Shown here: positions 21,001 through 30,656 of the stretch, one piece after another
Layout of the letters: each line of letters starts with the position of its first letter
Position numbering within the stretch: the first letter of the stretch is position 1
Assembly (NCBI GenBank): GCA_916048095.2
Contig: OU696585.1
Location: forward strand, 4,403,145 to 4,467,144
Direction of reading: 5' to 3'
From: Sacculina carcini
Taxonomy: Eukaryota; Arthropoda; Thecostraca; Sacculinidae
DNA length: 64,000 bases
The notes under the pieces: model-generated
Told to the model about the DNA's origin: nothing
Databases searched by the model: none
Seen by the model: only the letters and a program-made list of their open reading frames with translations
Position numbers and translations under genes: made by a program

Positions 21001-24000
21001 ACAACAACAACAACATGTATTTGATTTAGCGCACATAGCAACAATGGCGCGATTACAAAAGAACAAAAATAGCACAGAAAAAAACAAAAGCTACATGTCG
21101 ACGCAATATGAAACAAACATTGAGCGCAATAATTAATCATCGGAATAAAACATACACACACAGTAAGAATAAGAAATCCACACACATTTTCAGTACAAAG
21201 ATAATCAGGTAGAGATAGAAGATAGAAAAATTGCTTACAGGACACAAAAAAAACACGTGAATGCAAAAAAACAAAGGCAAGCAAAAGATGAGAGTGCAAT
21301 TTGAGCAGCTAAATCTTGGCATATGGTGTAAGGCAATGAGATGAGTGAAAGAAGAGAAAGAGGGAGATAGAAGGACATGAGATGGAAGTGAGTTATAGAA
21401 GCGAGGGGCAAAAAAGGTAAATGATTTTGCTGACCAGGGAGATTCACACAACGCTCTAGGACATTGTAGAGGACGTGAAATACGGGTGCTGGGATTTGAG
21501 ACACGAGATAACAAGCGTACAAGATATTCAGGCTGATTGATGCCGTTCAGCAGTTTGTAAATAATACAGGAGAGACGGAAATGAATTCGCGGAATAATAG
21601 GTAGCCAACGAAGATTGTACAAATGATGAGATGTATGAACACAAACAACGGGAGAGAGGACAAATCTACAGCATTGATTGATCACCGTCTGAAATGGTTT
21701 CAAATAGCATCGCGGAGTGTTGAAATATAAAACAATACAATAATCTATACGAGGAAAAACCAGTGTTTTAATGAGCTTGATGGCAGACGCTTGGTCGAGG
21801 AATGGACGTATGGGATACAGCGCGCGTAGAATAAGACGGCATGTACGTGTGACAGAACTAATATTATTGCTAAAGATGAGAGAGGAATCCATAATTACAC
21901 CCAAGTTTCGCACTGACGAACGTAAAGGAAATGGAAGAGTAGGTGGAGTTAGACGAGGAGGGTGAAAAACCATGAATTCAGTTTTAGAAGAATTTATGAG
22001 AAGACGACGAGAAGCAGCCCATGATAAAATATCCGATAGAAGTTCAGACATATAGGATGAGTAGGGAAACGGAAGTGGACATAGCAGTTGAATGTTGTCG
22101 GCAGAGATATGAAAAGCCACAGAATAACGTTTTAGAATAGGACACAGTGAGGACATATACAGGTAGAAAAGAGTGGGACCTAGAATTGAGCCTTGAGGAA
22201 CTCCTGAATTTAAAGGAACACGATCGGAAACAACATAATTAAATTTAACGGAGTAAGAACGGCCTGAAAGATAAGAGCGCATGAGCGAAAATGCCGTGGA
22301 AGAGAGACCAAGATGCGATAAATCATCAAGCAAGATTTTGTGGTTTACTAAATCAAACGCTGATGACATATCCAACATAACAATTAGGACAAAATGGCGG
22401 AAGGAGAAATGAGATAACACAACGTCAACAACAGATGTGAGAACAGACTCAGTGGAATGGAAAGGTCGGAAGCCAGACTGGTAAGGATCTAAAACATCGT
22501 TAATAAGAGGAGAAAGTTGGGAGAAAATAACGGATTCTAACAGCTTGGAGGTGAGATTGATAATTGAAACAGGACGATAATTTTTGATGATGGAAGAATC
22601 AAGTGTTGGTTTTTTCAAAATGGGGTAGACAATAGCATGTTTTTCAGGTATAAAAGAACCATGAAGTAATGAGAGATTTACTATATACAAAAAATAGGGA
22701 GCGAATAGAGTAATCGAGTGAGAGAAGGCCTTAAAATTAATAGGATCGGCGGGAGAGGCAGATATTTTTATTGATGAAAGTAAGGCTAGTATATCAGAGA
22801 GGACGACATGAGTAAAGGAAGAGAGAGTAGTTGATGAAGTAGAGTGTGTGATTTTGTGATGTGTAGCTGGAATGCCTTCATCTGTAGTTTTTACTTTGTT
22901 CCAGAAGAACGTTGCGAATTCAGAGGCAGTGGTTGAACAGGTTGTAGATGTGGAACGACGGCCAGAAATGGTGTTTAGAGTCGACCAGAGCAGTTTCTGT
23001 GAGACCGAAAGTGAGGTCAGTTTAGATTTGTAGAAAAAGCATTTAGCATCAGAGAGAGCGGCCAGATAAGCTGCACGAGACAAGCAGTAGGCGGACCAAT
23101 TCGACTCAGATCTTGTGCGACGCCACAAACGTTCAGACCGGCGTTGAAAGCGTTTCAAAGAGAGAAGTTCAGCATTAAACCATGGAATGGGCATGTATGT
23201 GCGGAAACAAGTTTTCAAACGAAAAAGGGTATCATTAATATCAGAAAGAACCATGGAAAAACAAGAATATACTTCGTCAGCTGGTAGTGAATAAAACACA
23301 TGAGAAGGTAGCCGAGATGTAAGAAATGATAAGAATACACCAGGATCAAAGTTTCTATACGATCTGAATGAATGAAGAAACATACTAGATGATTTAGAAA
23401 GTAACGGAATGTCAAATAGGCATAAGCTATGATCCGAAAATGAGCGATCGGGAGGGAAAACTTCAACTTTCGGTACAGCTAAGTCAGTGGAGAGAGTTGG
23501 CACAGGAAAAAGAAGCAGGTCAAGAATATGACCCGACGAATGAGTGGGGGAAGATATCGGAGAGCAAAGCGCATGAGAGTCAACGAAGGAACAAAACTGA
23601 GAGAAGTATACATTAGAGGAAGGGAAGTTGAAGTCACCAACGATTAGATATCTATTTGAGAATAATTTCGTCACAGATTCATGAAGATCAGAGAATTCAT
23701 CAAAAAATGCAGACGTAGTTCCTGGATGATTATGTCGATAGACAACAATTATGCAGAGCTTAGGACGAGAGGGTACGGACAATGCAAAGGCAATGAATTC
23801 AAAAGAAGAATAGGCAGATTTAAGATCAGGAATTAGCGAAAGGGACAGTGATTTTGCATAGATACAACCATCACCACCGCCACGGGAGCAGATAAGGCTT
23901 GAACGAGACATGTGCAGAAAACCAAAACTACTAGGTGTATGAGCAACAAAAGAAGAGATGTCGGTATCAAAAAGCCAAGTTTCTGTTAGACAAAGGATAT

Positions 24001-24310
24001 CAAAATTATGTGATGAACAGAGATGGGAAAAATAGTGAGCTTTGTAACGGCAAGACCTTATATTTAAAAGAGCAAAGGTGAGCGAAGGAGAACTAGAGAA
24101 CGAATTCTGATGAAGAGAGGTGGCAGTGGAGGAGAAACAATGTGGCTGTGGTAGTCAAGCTGATACCGCCGAGGTGGCAGCAAGGGAATCAGTTGGAGAC
24201 TGAGAAAGAGGAGCAGAGAGAGTGCGCTCACGAATGGAGTTCTGTACGGCCAAAAGCGACGGACATTTCGATTCATCGTCATACTATTTTGTTTTTTATA
24301 TCATTGCTCA
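21000..24310 (-). mobile_element. L2-like LINE, nearly complete, minus strand
   Basis: The 3' end is on the left: (AAC)n at 20998-21015 followed by the GTATTTGATTTAGCGCAC terminal element. The 5' end lies near 24300. The long ORF 21137-23911 fills it. It is inserted in another antisense LINE (20425-21000 plus 24310-24510). Shorter relatives are at 8098, 30657, 35805 and 49564. Confidence 0.85.
21137..23911 (-). CDS. LINE endonuclease-reverse transcriptase polyprotein (uninterrupted, catalytic site altered)
   Basis: A 924-codon frame from the first ATG. It reads open for about 70 more codons upstream (to near 24120), adding N-I-R-S-C-R and L-C-L-T-E-T-W, the true endonuclease start. Visible motifs are I-V-G-D-F-N-F and F-S-D-H-S-L (endonuclease), [21 protein letters not shown] and S-G-V-P-Q-G-S-I-L-G-P (reverse transcriptase), and a C-terminal S-F-T-F-F-A-P-R-F-Y-N-S-L-P. 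The catalytic Y-A-D-D reads S-A-D-N, so the copy should not reverse-transcribe despite its intact frame. Confidence 0.85.
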   Translation of the reverse strand: MSRSSLICSRGGGDGCIYAKSLSLSLIPDLKSAYSSFEFIAFALSVPSRPKLCIIVVYRHNHPGTTSAFFDEFSDLHESVTKLFSNRYLIVGDFNFPSSNVYFSQFCSFVDSHALCSPISSPTHSSGHILDLLLFPVPTLSTDLAVPKVEVFPPDRSFSDHSLCLFDIPLLSKSSSMFLHSFRSYRNFDPGVFLSFLTSRLPSHVFYSLPADEVYSCFSMVLSDINDTLFRLKTCFRTYMPIPWFNAELLSLKRFQRRSERLWRRTRSESNWSAYCLSRAAYLAALSDAKCFFYKSKLTSLSVSQKLLWSTLNTISGRRSTSTTCSTTASEFATFFWNKVKTTDEGIPATHHKITHSTSSTTLSSFTHVVLSDILALLSSIKISASPADPINFKAFSHSITLFAPYFLYIVNLSLLHGSFIPEKHAIVYPILKKPTLDSSIIKNYRPVSIINLTSKLLESVIFSQLSPLINDVLDPYQSGFRPFHSTESVLTSVVDVVLSHFSFRHFVLIVMLDMSSAFDLVNHKILLDDLSHLGLSSTAFSLMRSYLSGRSYSVKFNYVVSDRVPLNSGVPQGSILGPTLFYLYMSSLCPILKRYSVAFHISADNIQLLCPLPFPYSSYMSELLSDILSWAASRRLLINSSKTEFMVFHPPRLTPPTLPFPLRSSVRNLGVIMDSSLIFSNNISSVTRTCRLILRALYPIRPFLDQASAIKLIKTLVFPRIDYCIVLYFNTPRCYLKPFQTVINQCCRFVLSPVVCVHTSHHLYNLRWLPIIPRIHFRLSCIIYKLLNGINQPEYLVRLLSRVSNPSTRISRPLQCPRALCESPWSAKSFTFFAPRFYNSLPSHVLLSPSFSSFTHLIALHHMPRFSCSNCTLIFCLPLFFCIHVFFLCPVSNFSIFYLYLIIFVLKMCVDFLFLLCVYVLFR

Positions 24311-24510
24311 TGATGTTCAGACAATATTCAGTACTGAATAGAGTCTCGGTAATTGTAGCGGGAGGAGCCGACCAGATGAGTTGAGTGTCATCAGCGCATG
24401 CTATTGAACTACCACTCGCCATGCAACATTCAATTTCATTTGTGCTGCATGATAAGTGGTGGTTTAATAACAGACATAGGTGCAGCGGGAGGAGCCGACC
24501 AGATGAATGT
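24311..24510 (-). pseudogene. Antisense LINE reverse transcriptase, catalytic segment (family C)
   Basis: The minus strand over 24320-24400 reads A-D-D-T-Q-L-I-W-S-A-P-P-A-T-I-T-E, the Y-A-D-D region. It fits directly before the N-P-R-K-T-E part at 20425-21000. The word AGCGGGAGGAGCCGACCAGA occurs twice (near 24359 and 24484), a local duplication of this segment. Confidence 0.7.
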
Positions 24511-24609
24511 CGATTATTATATAATATATATTCGACTGTGTCGATTATATATTATATATTTTCACCTGTATTGTATAATATTCTTACCTGTATCATCTGT
24601 GTCGATTGT

Positions 24610-24617
24610 ATAATAAG
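24610..24617. repeat. hAT target site duplication, left copy
   Basis: ATAATAAG precedes the element; an identical ATAATAAG follows at 25840-25847. Confidence 0.9.
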
Positions 24618-25839
24618 TAGGGCTGTCAAAAAAGTAACCTACAAATCAGAAAAAATTAACTCTATTTTCGAGAAAATGTAACCTAAAAAAGTAACCTAAA
24701 AAAAACCTGAGTTTTAAAGTTATAATCACTTTTGTATCGTTTTACCACATGTTTATCACGCCTTTGCTGATTAGTGCGCTATGTGAAATACACGGTTTGT
24801 TTGTTGTTTGTTTGTGAACATATAAAGTAACATAATAACCAATAAAAAGGTAACCTAAAAATAACCTCCTTCAAAAAAAGTCAATTTCTGTTTGCTTTTC
24901 TGAAGGAAGAAAATACACCAGTCCTTCTTTTTTATCATCTTTCCGAGTTGGTACTACTTTTCCACCCTCTCCGATATGGTATCATTCTTACAACAAACAA
25001 CCAAAAGTGACTTAACATAATTTAGCTAACATCGAAAAAAGGAGCATAACCATCAAAATATAATTTTAAGTGGAAAGCTCATACAAATGCGAAATACACC
25101 AATTGCAAATGTAAATATTTTTAGTTATGGTCGCAATAATGTTCTTTGTATATTTTCAATGGAACTTTTTATCAAATAGCACGTACTATAGTAGCGTAAA
25201 CACTGCACGTGTGAATGCCCCCCGTCCTCCCATATATCAAACGTGGGATAATGGCGCTATCTCACGCCCTAAAAATCAAGTGCAAATTCCTGTTCAAGTA
25301 AATACGTACTGTCAAGTGCCACAGTGCAGTATCTGGTATAGAGAGCTCACACATCGTACTATACCACGCTCCAAACATCTCACGACACCCTCCGGTTCGT
25401 GGACATGTCCTAAAATGGAATTACACTATCCTGCGTACCCAAAAGCGTATAAATACCGAGTAGTACGGATATTAAGATGAATATCAATTGCTAAATCCTA
25501 ACAGTAGAAATGTTGACATTTCTTGATCTTCAGACCTAATATTCCATCTCTTTTCCTATTTTATCCTCATATATACCGTTTTTGTGCCTCTTATCTGCAA
25601 AAAGTCCCCAAACTTCGTGGTAAACTTACCTAATAACAAGAAAAATAACAAAAGGTAACCTGACGATAAAAAAGTAACCTTAAAAGCAAAAAAGTAACCT
25701 AACGATGAAAAAGTAAATTTTGGTAGCCTAATAACTTTTTAAAAATTATCGTACACAACTTTTTCATGCAGTTTTAGGTAGCTTATGAAAAAGTGACCTT
25801 TAGGTGAAAAAGTAACTTTATTAACTTTTGTCAGCCCTA
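24618..25839. mobile_element. hAT MITE with perfect 8-base target duplication
   Basis: The ends are TAGGGCTGTCAAAAAAGTAA and its imperfect inverse ending TTTTGTCAGCCCTA. Near both ends the word AAAAAGTAACCT recurs many times (24636, 24679, 24690, 25674, 25692, 25816). The frame at 25127-25480 does not look like a transposase. A truncated second copy lies at 61024-61277. The identical flanking duplications point to a fairly recent insertion. Confidence 0.9.
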
Positions 25840-25896
25840 ATAATAAGTAACTTCCTCATAAATTGGTTGAACGTAGACATTTAATTTTATATATTA

Positions 25897-28800
25897 CTAG
25901 CATTAAAACCCGCCCGTTGTGCGGAACAATTCATAAAAATATTGTAAATTAAAAATAAATAAGGCAAACTCATGAAAACCTTAATCAATTAAAAAGTCTA
26001 AATTTCATTATTTTTAATTTTATTTTGACAAAATAGTTTCACTCAACCCGCCTCATATTTAAACCCGCCCGACGTGAGGAATAATTCAGAACTCGAACAC
26101 CATCCGTTCTGGTTCTTGAAGTCAAATCCATTAGTTTTGTATATGAATTCATTCTATACGGTGAAATTGAACGTTTTATTGCTGCCCGCGGGACATTTTT
26201 ATTTCATAAAAATGAGCCATCGCTTCGTTTGCGTTTCAAGCCCCTGATCATTGAACCAGCGAACCATGAACCAGCGCAATTATGTCACCTCATATTCAAG
26301 CATTCATACACAGACAGACAGATAATTTCTTCTTTATGTATATATATAGCATTAAAACCCGCCCGTTGTGCGGAGCAATTCATAACATGAAATTCATATT
26401 CAATTCATAAAAAAATATGGAAAAATAAAAATGAATTAGGGTACACTCATAAAAATATTAATCAATTGAAAATTATAAGTTTAATTATTTTTATTTCGAC
26501 AAAATATTTGCCCTCAGTCCGCCTGAGTCATTTTAAGCCCGCCCGTCGTGCTGAATAATTCAGAACTCGAACACGATCCGTTCTGCATCTTGAAGTCAAA
26601 TCCATTGGTTTTGTGTATGGATTAATTCTACAGGGTAAATTGAACGTTCTATTGTCTATAGTTGCTGCCCGCGGAGCATTTTTATTTTAAAAAAAATACT
26701 TTTTTTTAAATGAACCATTTGAAAAAATGAACTAAAAAATGTAAACACTTTTTTATACCCGCCCGTCGTGCGGAGCAATTCATACAATAAAATTCATATT
26801 TGAAGTCAAATCCATTGGTTTTGTGTATGGATTAATTCTACAGGGAAAATTGAACGTTCTATTGTCTATAGTTGCTGCCCGCGGAACATTTTTATTCTTC
26901 AAAAAAATTACCTTTTTTTAAATGAACCATTTGAAAAAATGATCTAAAAACACTTTTTTAAACCCACCCGTCGTGCGGAACAATTCATACAATAAAATTC
27001 ATATCAAATCCATAAAATATAATGAATACAAATTGAAAACCAAAAAATGTAACCTATAAATATCTTAACCAATAGAAAAGTCTAAATGTGAATATTTTTG
27101 TTCTTATTTTGACAAATATTATCCCTCAACCCGCCTGATATATAAATCTGCCCGTCGTGTGGTATAATTCAGAACACAAACACGAAATATACAATGAAAG
27201 ATGATGAAATCTTTTCATCAGAATGTTTCCAAACTATATTTATTACTCATTCCCCATATCATTCCCCAATATCATTTGCTTAAGTACTATTTCACTTTTA
27301 CCGCTATAATATTTATTGTTAAAATTTATATATTTTCCGCTATCATTAAAACCCAATATAACCTGAGTCAAGCCTACCCAACCCAACCCAACCATTCAAT
27401 CTTGACCGCTCTCAGCCTAGTCTGAGGTGATTTCACTTATTAGTTTGTGATCACAAAATATACTGATGCGATCATAATTTGTAATCAGAAGACTAAGATT
27501 ATCTACCCCAGGGGTCCCAAACACGCAGCCCACCAATACTTTTCTCTCAACCCGCCAATATAGTATCGGGACCAAACTGTAAGGCAGCTAAATTCACATT
27601 TGTTGCATAATGCGATATAATTATACACCATTATCATATTATCTCATAATTCCCGGTTAATGCTTCCACTAATGCATCATATTCATACAGTTGTTATTTT
27701 TTGGATTACACCGATATTACAGCCCTTGATATTACAGCCGATATTATAGTATGCAATCTATATTCTGCTACGTATTATTCCTAATACATATATCATCAGA
27801 TCGCAAAATATATTTAAAGGTTCACATCATTCTCCAAAATCATTTGTTTAAGAGCTATTCTACTTTTATCGCTAGAATATTTACTGCTAGCAAAATATCA
27901 TATACCTCGCTATCATTTAAACCCACTCTTTATAGATACATTTAATTCGCCCGTCGTGCGGAACAGTTCATAAAATATAATTAATATTCAATTCATAAAA
28001 AAATTAGTGCAAATTGAAAAAGAAAAACAAAGGAAAGTTTTAGCTAATATAAAAGTCAAAATGTAAAATTTATGTTTCAATTTAGAAAACATGTTTTCCC
28101 ACAACCCGCCTCATATTTAAAGCTGCCCGTCGTGCGGAATAATTCAGAACTCAAACACGAAACAAACACAAAGAAAATTGATGAAAAACGACCAATAGAA
28201 AAGTCAAATTTGTAAATTCTTGTTTTAATTATTGACGATGTTTCTTCCCTCAACACTGCTCAAATTCACACCCGTCCTTCGTGTGTAGTAATTCAGAGGT
28301 GTAACACTATCAAAACAATGAAACATCTGTATAATTCCAGATTAATGCTTCCTCTAAAACAGCATATGCATATACTTGGCATTGCATGATATTACAACCC
28401 GTATCCTTATGCAACTTAAGCGTATGCAACTTGAAATTAAACCAATTAAATTACACAGTAAAATTAAATAGCTTACTTTGTTCCAAGTAGCATTTTACCC
28501 GCCCGTCGTGCGGAACATTTGATGTGTAAATATTGAGGACGAAGACTTTCTATTCAGTATAGTGTACCATTAATTAAACTGTACGCAAAAAAAACCACAC
28601 CATCCATGCTTGGAGATAATATGATGCATTCTTAACTGTGATTGGGCTTCAGTGAAATTTAATCGGTGTATATTCCTGTGTAATCGCAAGTGCGCATAAT
28701 AGCTGTCAAATTGGCAATATGTCCTTTTGACTTTACACCGCCGTAACTTCCTTCAGATACCCTTTGGAAAATTACAAATAATACCGTATTGTAGAAAACA

Positions 28801-28950
28801 AGATTTCTAGCACGATGGTATATTTTATTTTCATGTATAACAAATAGTTACTGGGAAATAGTAAAAAAATAAATTAATTTTAGTCGCCCGATGTTCAAGT
28901 GTAATTTTGGATGTATTTGAGAATTTTGCCAATTTTTTTCGAATACTCAA
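25897..28950 (-). mobile_element. Helitron-like element, antisense, with internal end-module array
   Basis: In reverse complement it ends GGGCGGGTTTTAATGCTAG, matching the 3' end of the element at 53314-56365 (CTAG terminus, G/C-rich stem before it). About ten copies of the module CCCGCCCGTCGTGCGGAACA are spread through it (near 25907, 26062, 26354, 26538, 26757, 26964, 27950, 28118, 28498). The far part (28600-28945) is the reverse complement of 54190-54560. Its own 5' end is lost. No Rep/helicase frame is visible. Confidence 0.75.
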
Positions 28951-29560
28951 ATGAATTTATTGAAAAAGAAACGAACGTTAGAGGAAGTTAGAGAACGTTA
29001 GAGAACATTGGTTAACATAGAGAGCGTTAGCGCACCTATATCCACCTTGACACCAATATCCTGCACCTATATCCACCTTGACATTTGTAAAATGAAAAAA
29101 AGTCAAAAATCGACCCACCCTAATGCACATCCCAAGCGAAACCCAAAAAATCAACGAGAACAAATATAGAAGCGCAAGTGCGTATAGAAAACTCCCTTAT
29201 GCCACTCACAGTTCAATGATAACAGCTGCTCTCTCTCTCTCTCTTATGCTTTCTTGTTGTGCCCACTCTCTCCTTTTCCGCTGTGCTCTTCAATCAACCG
29301 AAATGAAACACATGCTTCATTTCCATCCGCTCACACCATCATTCACAAATGTCTTGTAACACTTCATCATCGCGCTTTAATTTCGATTGACACAAGCATA
29401 TCGGTGAATCTTCAATCAAAGCATGAATATGTATGTATATGTGTGTATGTATGAATGTGCATATATATGTACACTATACGATCACATTGAACATGTGTGT
29501 GCATGTGTGTTTATATTATATATATTTGGGTATATGTGTGTTAATATATTTATTTGTGTG
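28951..29560. other. Intron sequence, nothing recognised
   Basis: A 20-base word (CACCTATATCCACCTTGACA) occurs twice, near 29033 and 29064. (CT)n lies at 29232-29246. It grades into TG-rich sequence ahead of the microexon. Confidence 0.5.
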
Positions 29561-29642
29561 AATGTGTAAATGTGTGTATGTATGTATAAGGATGTGTATA
29601 TGTGTATGTGTGTATATACGTGTATGTGTGTGTGTGTTGCAG

Positions 29643-29671
29643 TTCGTCACAAGAGCCATGTGCAAACGCAG
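29643..29671 (+). CDS. white-like ABCG transporter, candidate 29-base microexon
   Basis: The preceding piece ends in phase 0 (18089) and the next needs phase 2 (57421). This segment has TTGCAG before it and GTACAG after it, is 29 bases long (nine codons plus two) and is open in the required frame: F-V-T-R-A-M-C-K-R, with the split codon becoming S. It would lie in the short linker before the first membrane span, where basic residues are usual. A strong TG-rich tract precedes it, as for the other acceptors of this gene, and (CA)n follows 20 bases after the donor. This is inference from phase, signals and context; ABCG linkers vary too much to confirm it by sequence. Confidence 0.6.
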
Positions 29672-29687
29672 GTACAGCATTTCACAT

Positions 29688-29691
<4 letters not shown>

Positions 29692-29761
<70 letters not shown>
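29692..29761. repeat. (CA)n microsatellite downstream of the microexon
   Basis: About 35 CA units starting some 20 bases after the microexon donor. They are complementary to the TG-rich tract at 29560-29637. Confidence 0.95.
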
Positions 29762-29763
<2 letters not shown>

Positions 29764-29842
29764 TCTCTCAAATGCCACTACATAGACACGCATTCATTCA
29801 GTAGCCGCTAAAAGTTTGGAGGCACAAGTATTGATATGTATT

Positions 29843-29843
<1 letters not shown>

Positions 29844-29878
<35 letters not shown>

Positions 29879-29976
29879 ATGTTTCGTATAGCGCCAGAAT
29901 AATACAAGGGTGCGAAGGGACCAGAAATAAATCAGCTACAAATAAAATGTAGGTACACACAAGCAAAAAGATAGTA
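29844..29976 (-). mobile_element. Antisense L2-like LINE 3' terminus
   Basis: (AAC)n at 29845-29877, then ATGTTTCGTATAGCGCCAGAAT, the same terminal element as at 21000 and 30660. Only about 100 bases of the LINE remain. Confidence 0.7.
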
Positions 29977-30208
29977 CAGGGTGTCTCACAATACATGCAA
30001 CCTAAATACAAAGATATAATTTATTACTCAGACCAGAAACTCCAAAAATGATTACGTTTACTGGAAGCAGATACGATACCAATAAAGAAGTGAATATTTG
30101 ATGCTTCTCGCTTAAAGGATAATCTTGCTAGAGTACATGTTCCAAATGACCACATTTGCGCTGCAGGCACACTTGGAGCCGACGAGCAAAGTTGTCAACC
30201 ACCTTGAT

Positions 30209-30576
30209 TCACTCTTCCTTCCTGATAGCCCGAATCTTCTGGGGGATGGCCACTTTCAGTTCAGCAATGGATTGACGACGTTTTTCATAGATGTGGTCCT
30301 TCAAGAAACCACAGAGATAAACATATGGAGGGCTCAAATCAGGTGAATGCGGACACCACTCGGGGTCGATTTTGCTCTCGAGCCACCGGTACATCACAAC
30401 ACGTTTGCCATGCCAGATGCTGTAAGTTTATGCTTAATTTGGATCCTGTATGGGTACAGATTAAGATTCTTGATCATGATTTTTTGCACCGACGCACGTG
30501 AAAGCCCCAGCGCTCGGCTTCGACTTCGGATGGACTTTTTCGGGCTCCTTGCGACAGAATTTCTCACCGCATTCAC
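30209..30576 (-). pseudogene. Mariner transposase remnants (HTH and C-terminus)
   Basis: 30394-30576 (minus) reads S-P-K-K-S-I-R-S-R-S-R-A-L-G-L-S and S-V-Q-K-I-M, a second helix-turn-helix. 30209-30397 reads P-H-S-P-D-L-S-P, then L-C-G-F-L-K-D-H-I-Y, the C-terminal mariner motif (S-P-D-L-x-P-x-D-x-x-L-W-G in active relatives). The catalytic core between them is deleted, and the third catalytic acidic residue is replaced in this copy. Confidence 0.75.
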
Positions 30577-30656
30577 ATTGTCAGGAGATCTTACAGTCGG
30601 TTTCCTGCCAGATCTGGGTGTTTCTGACTTATTGTTGAGGTTGTCTACTATGAAAA

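Noticed and set aside
25127-25480. 117-codon frame inside the hAT MITE
   Set aside because: No transposase motifs, and it is not present in the second copy at 61024.
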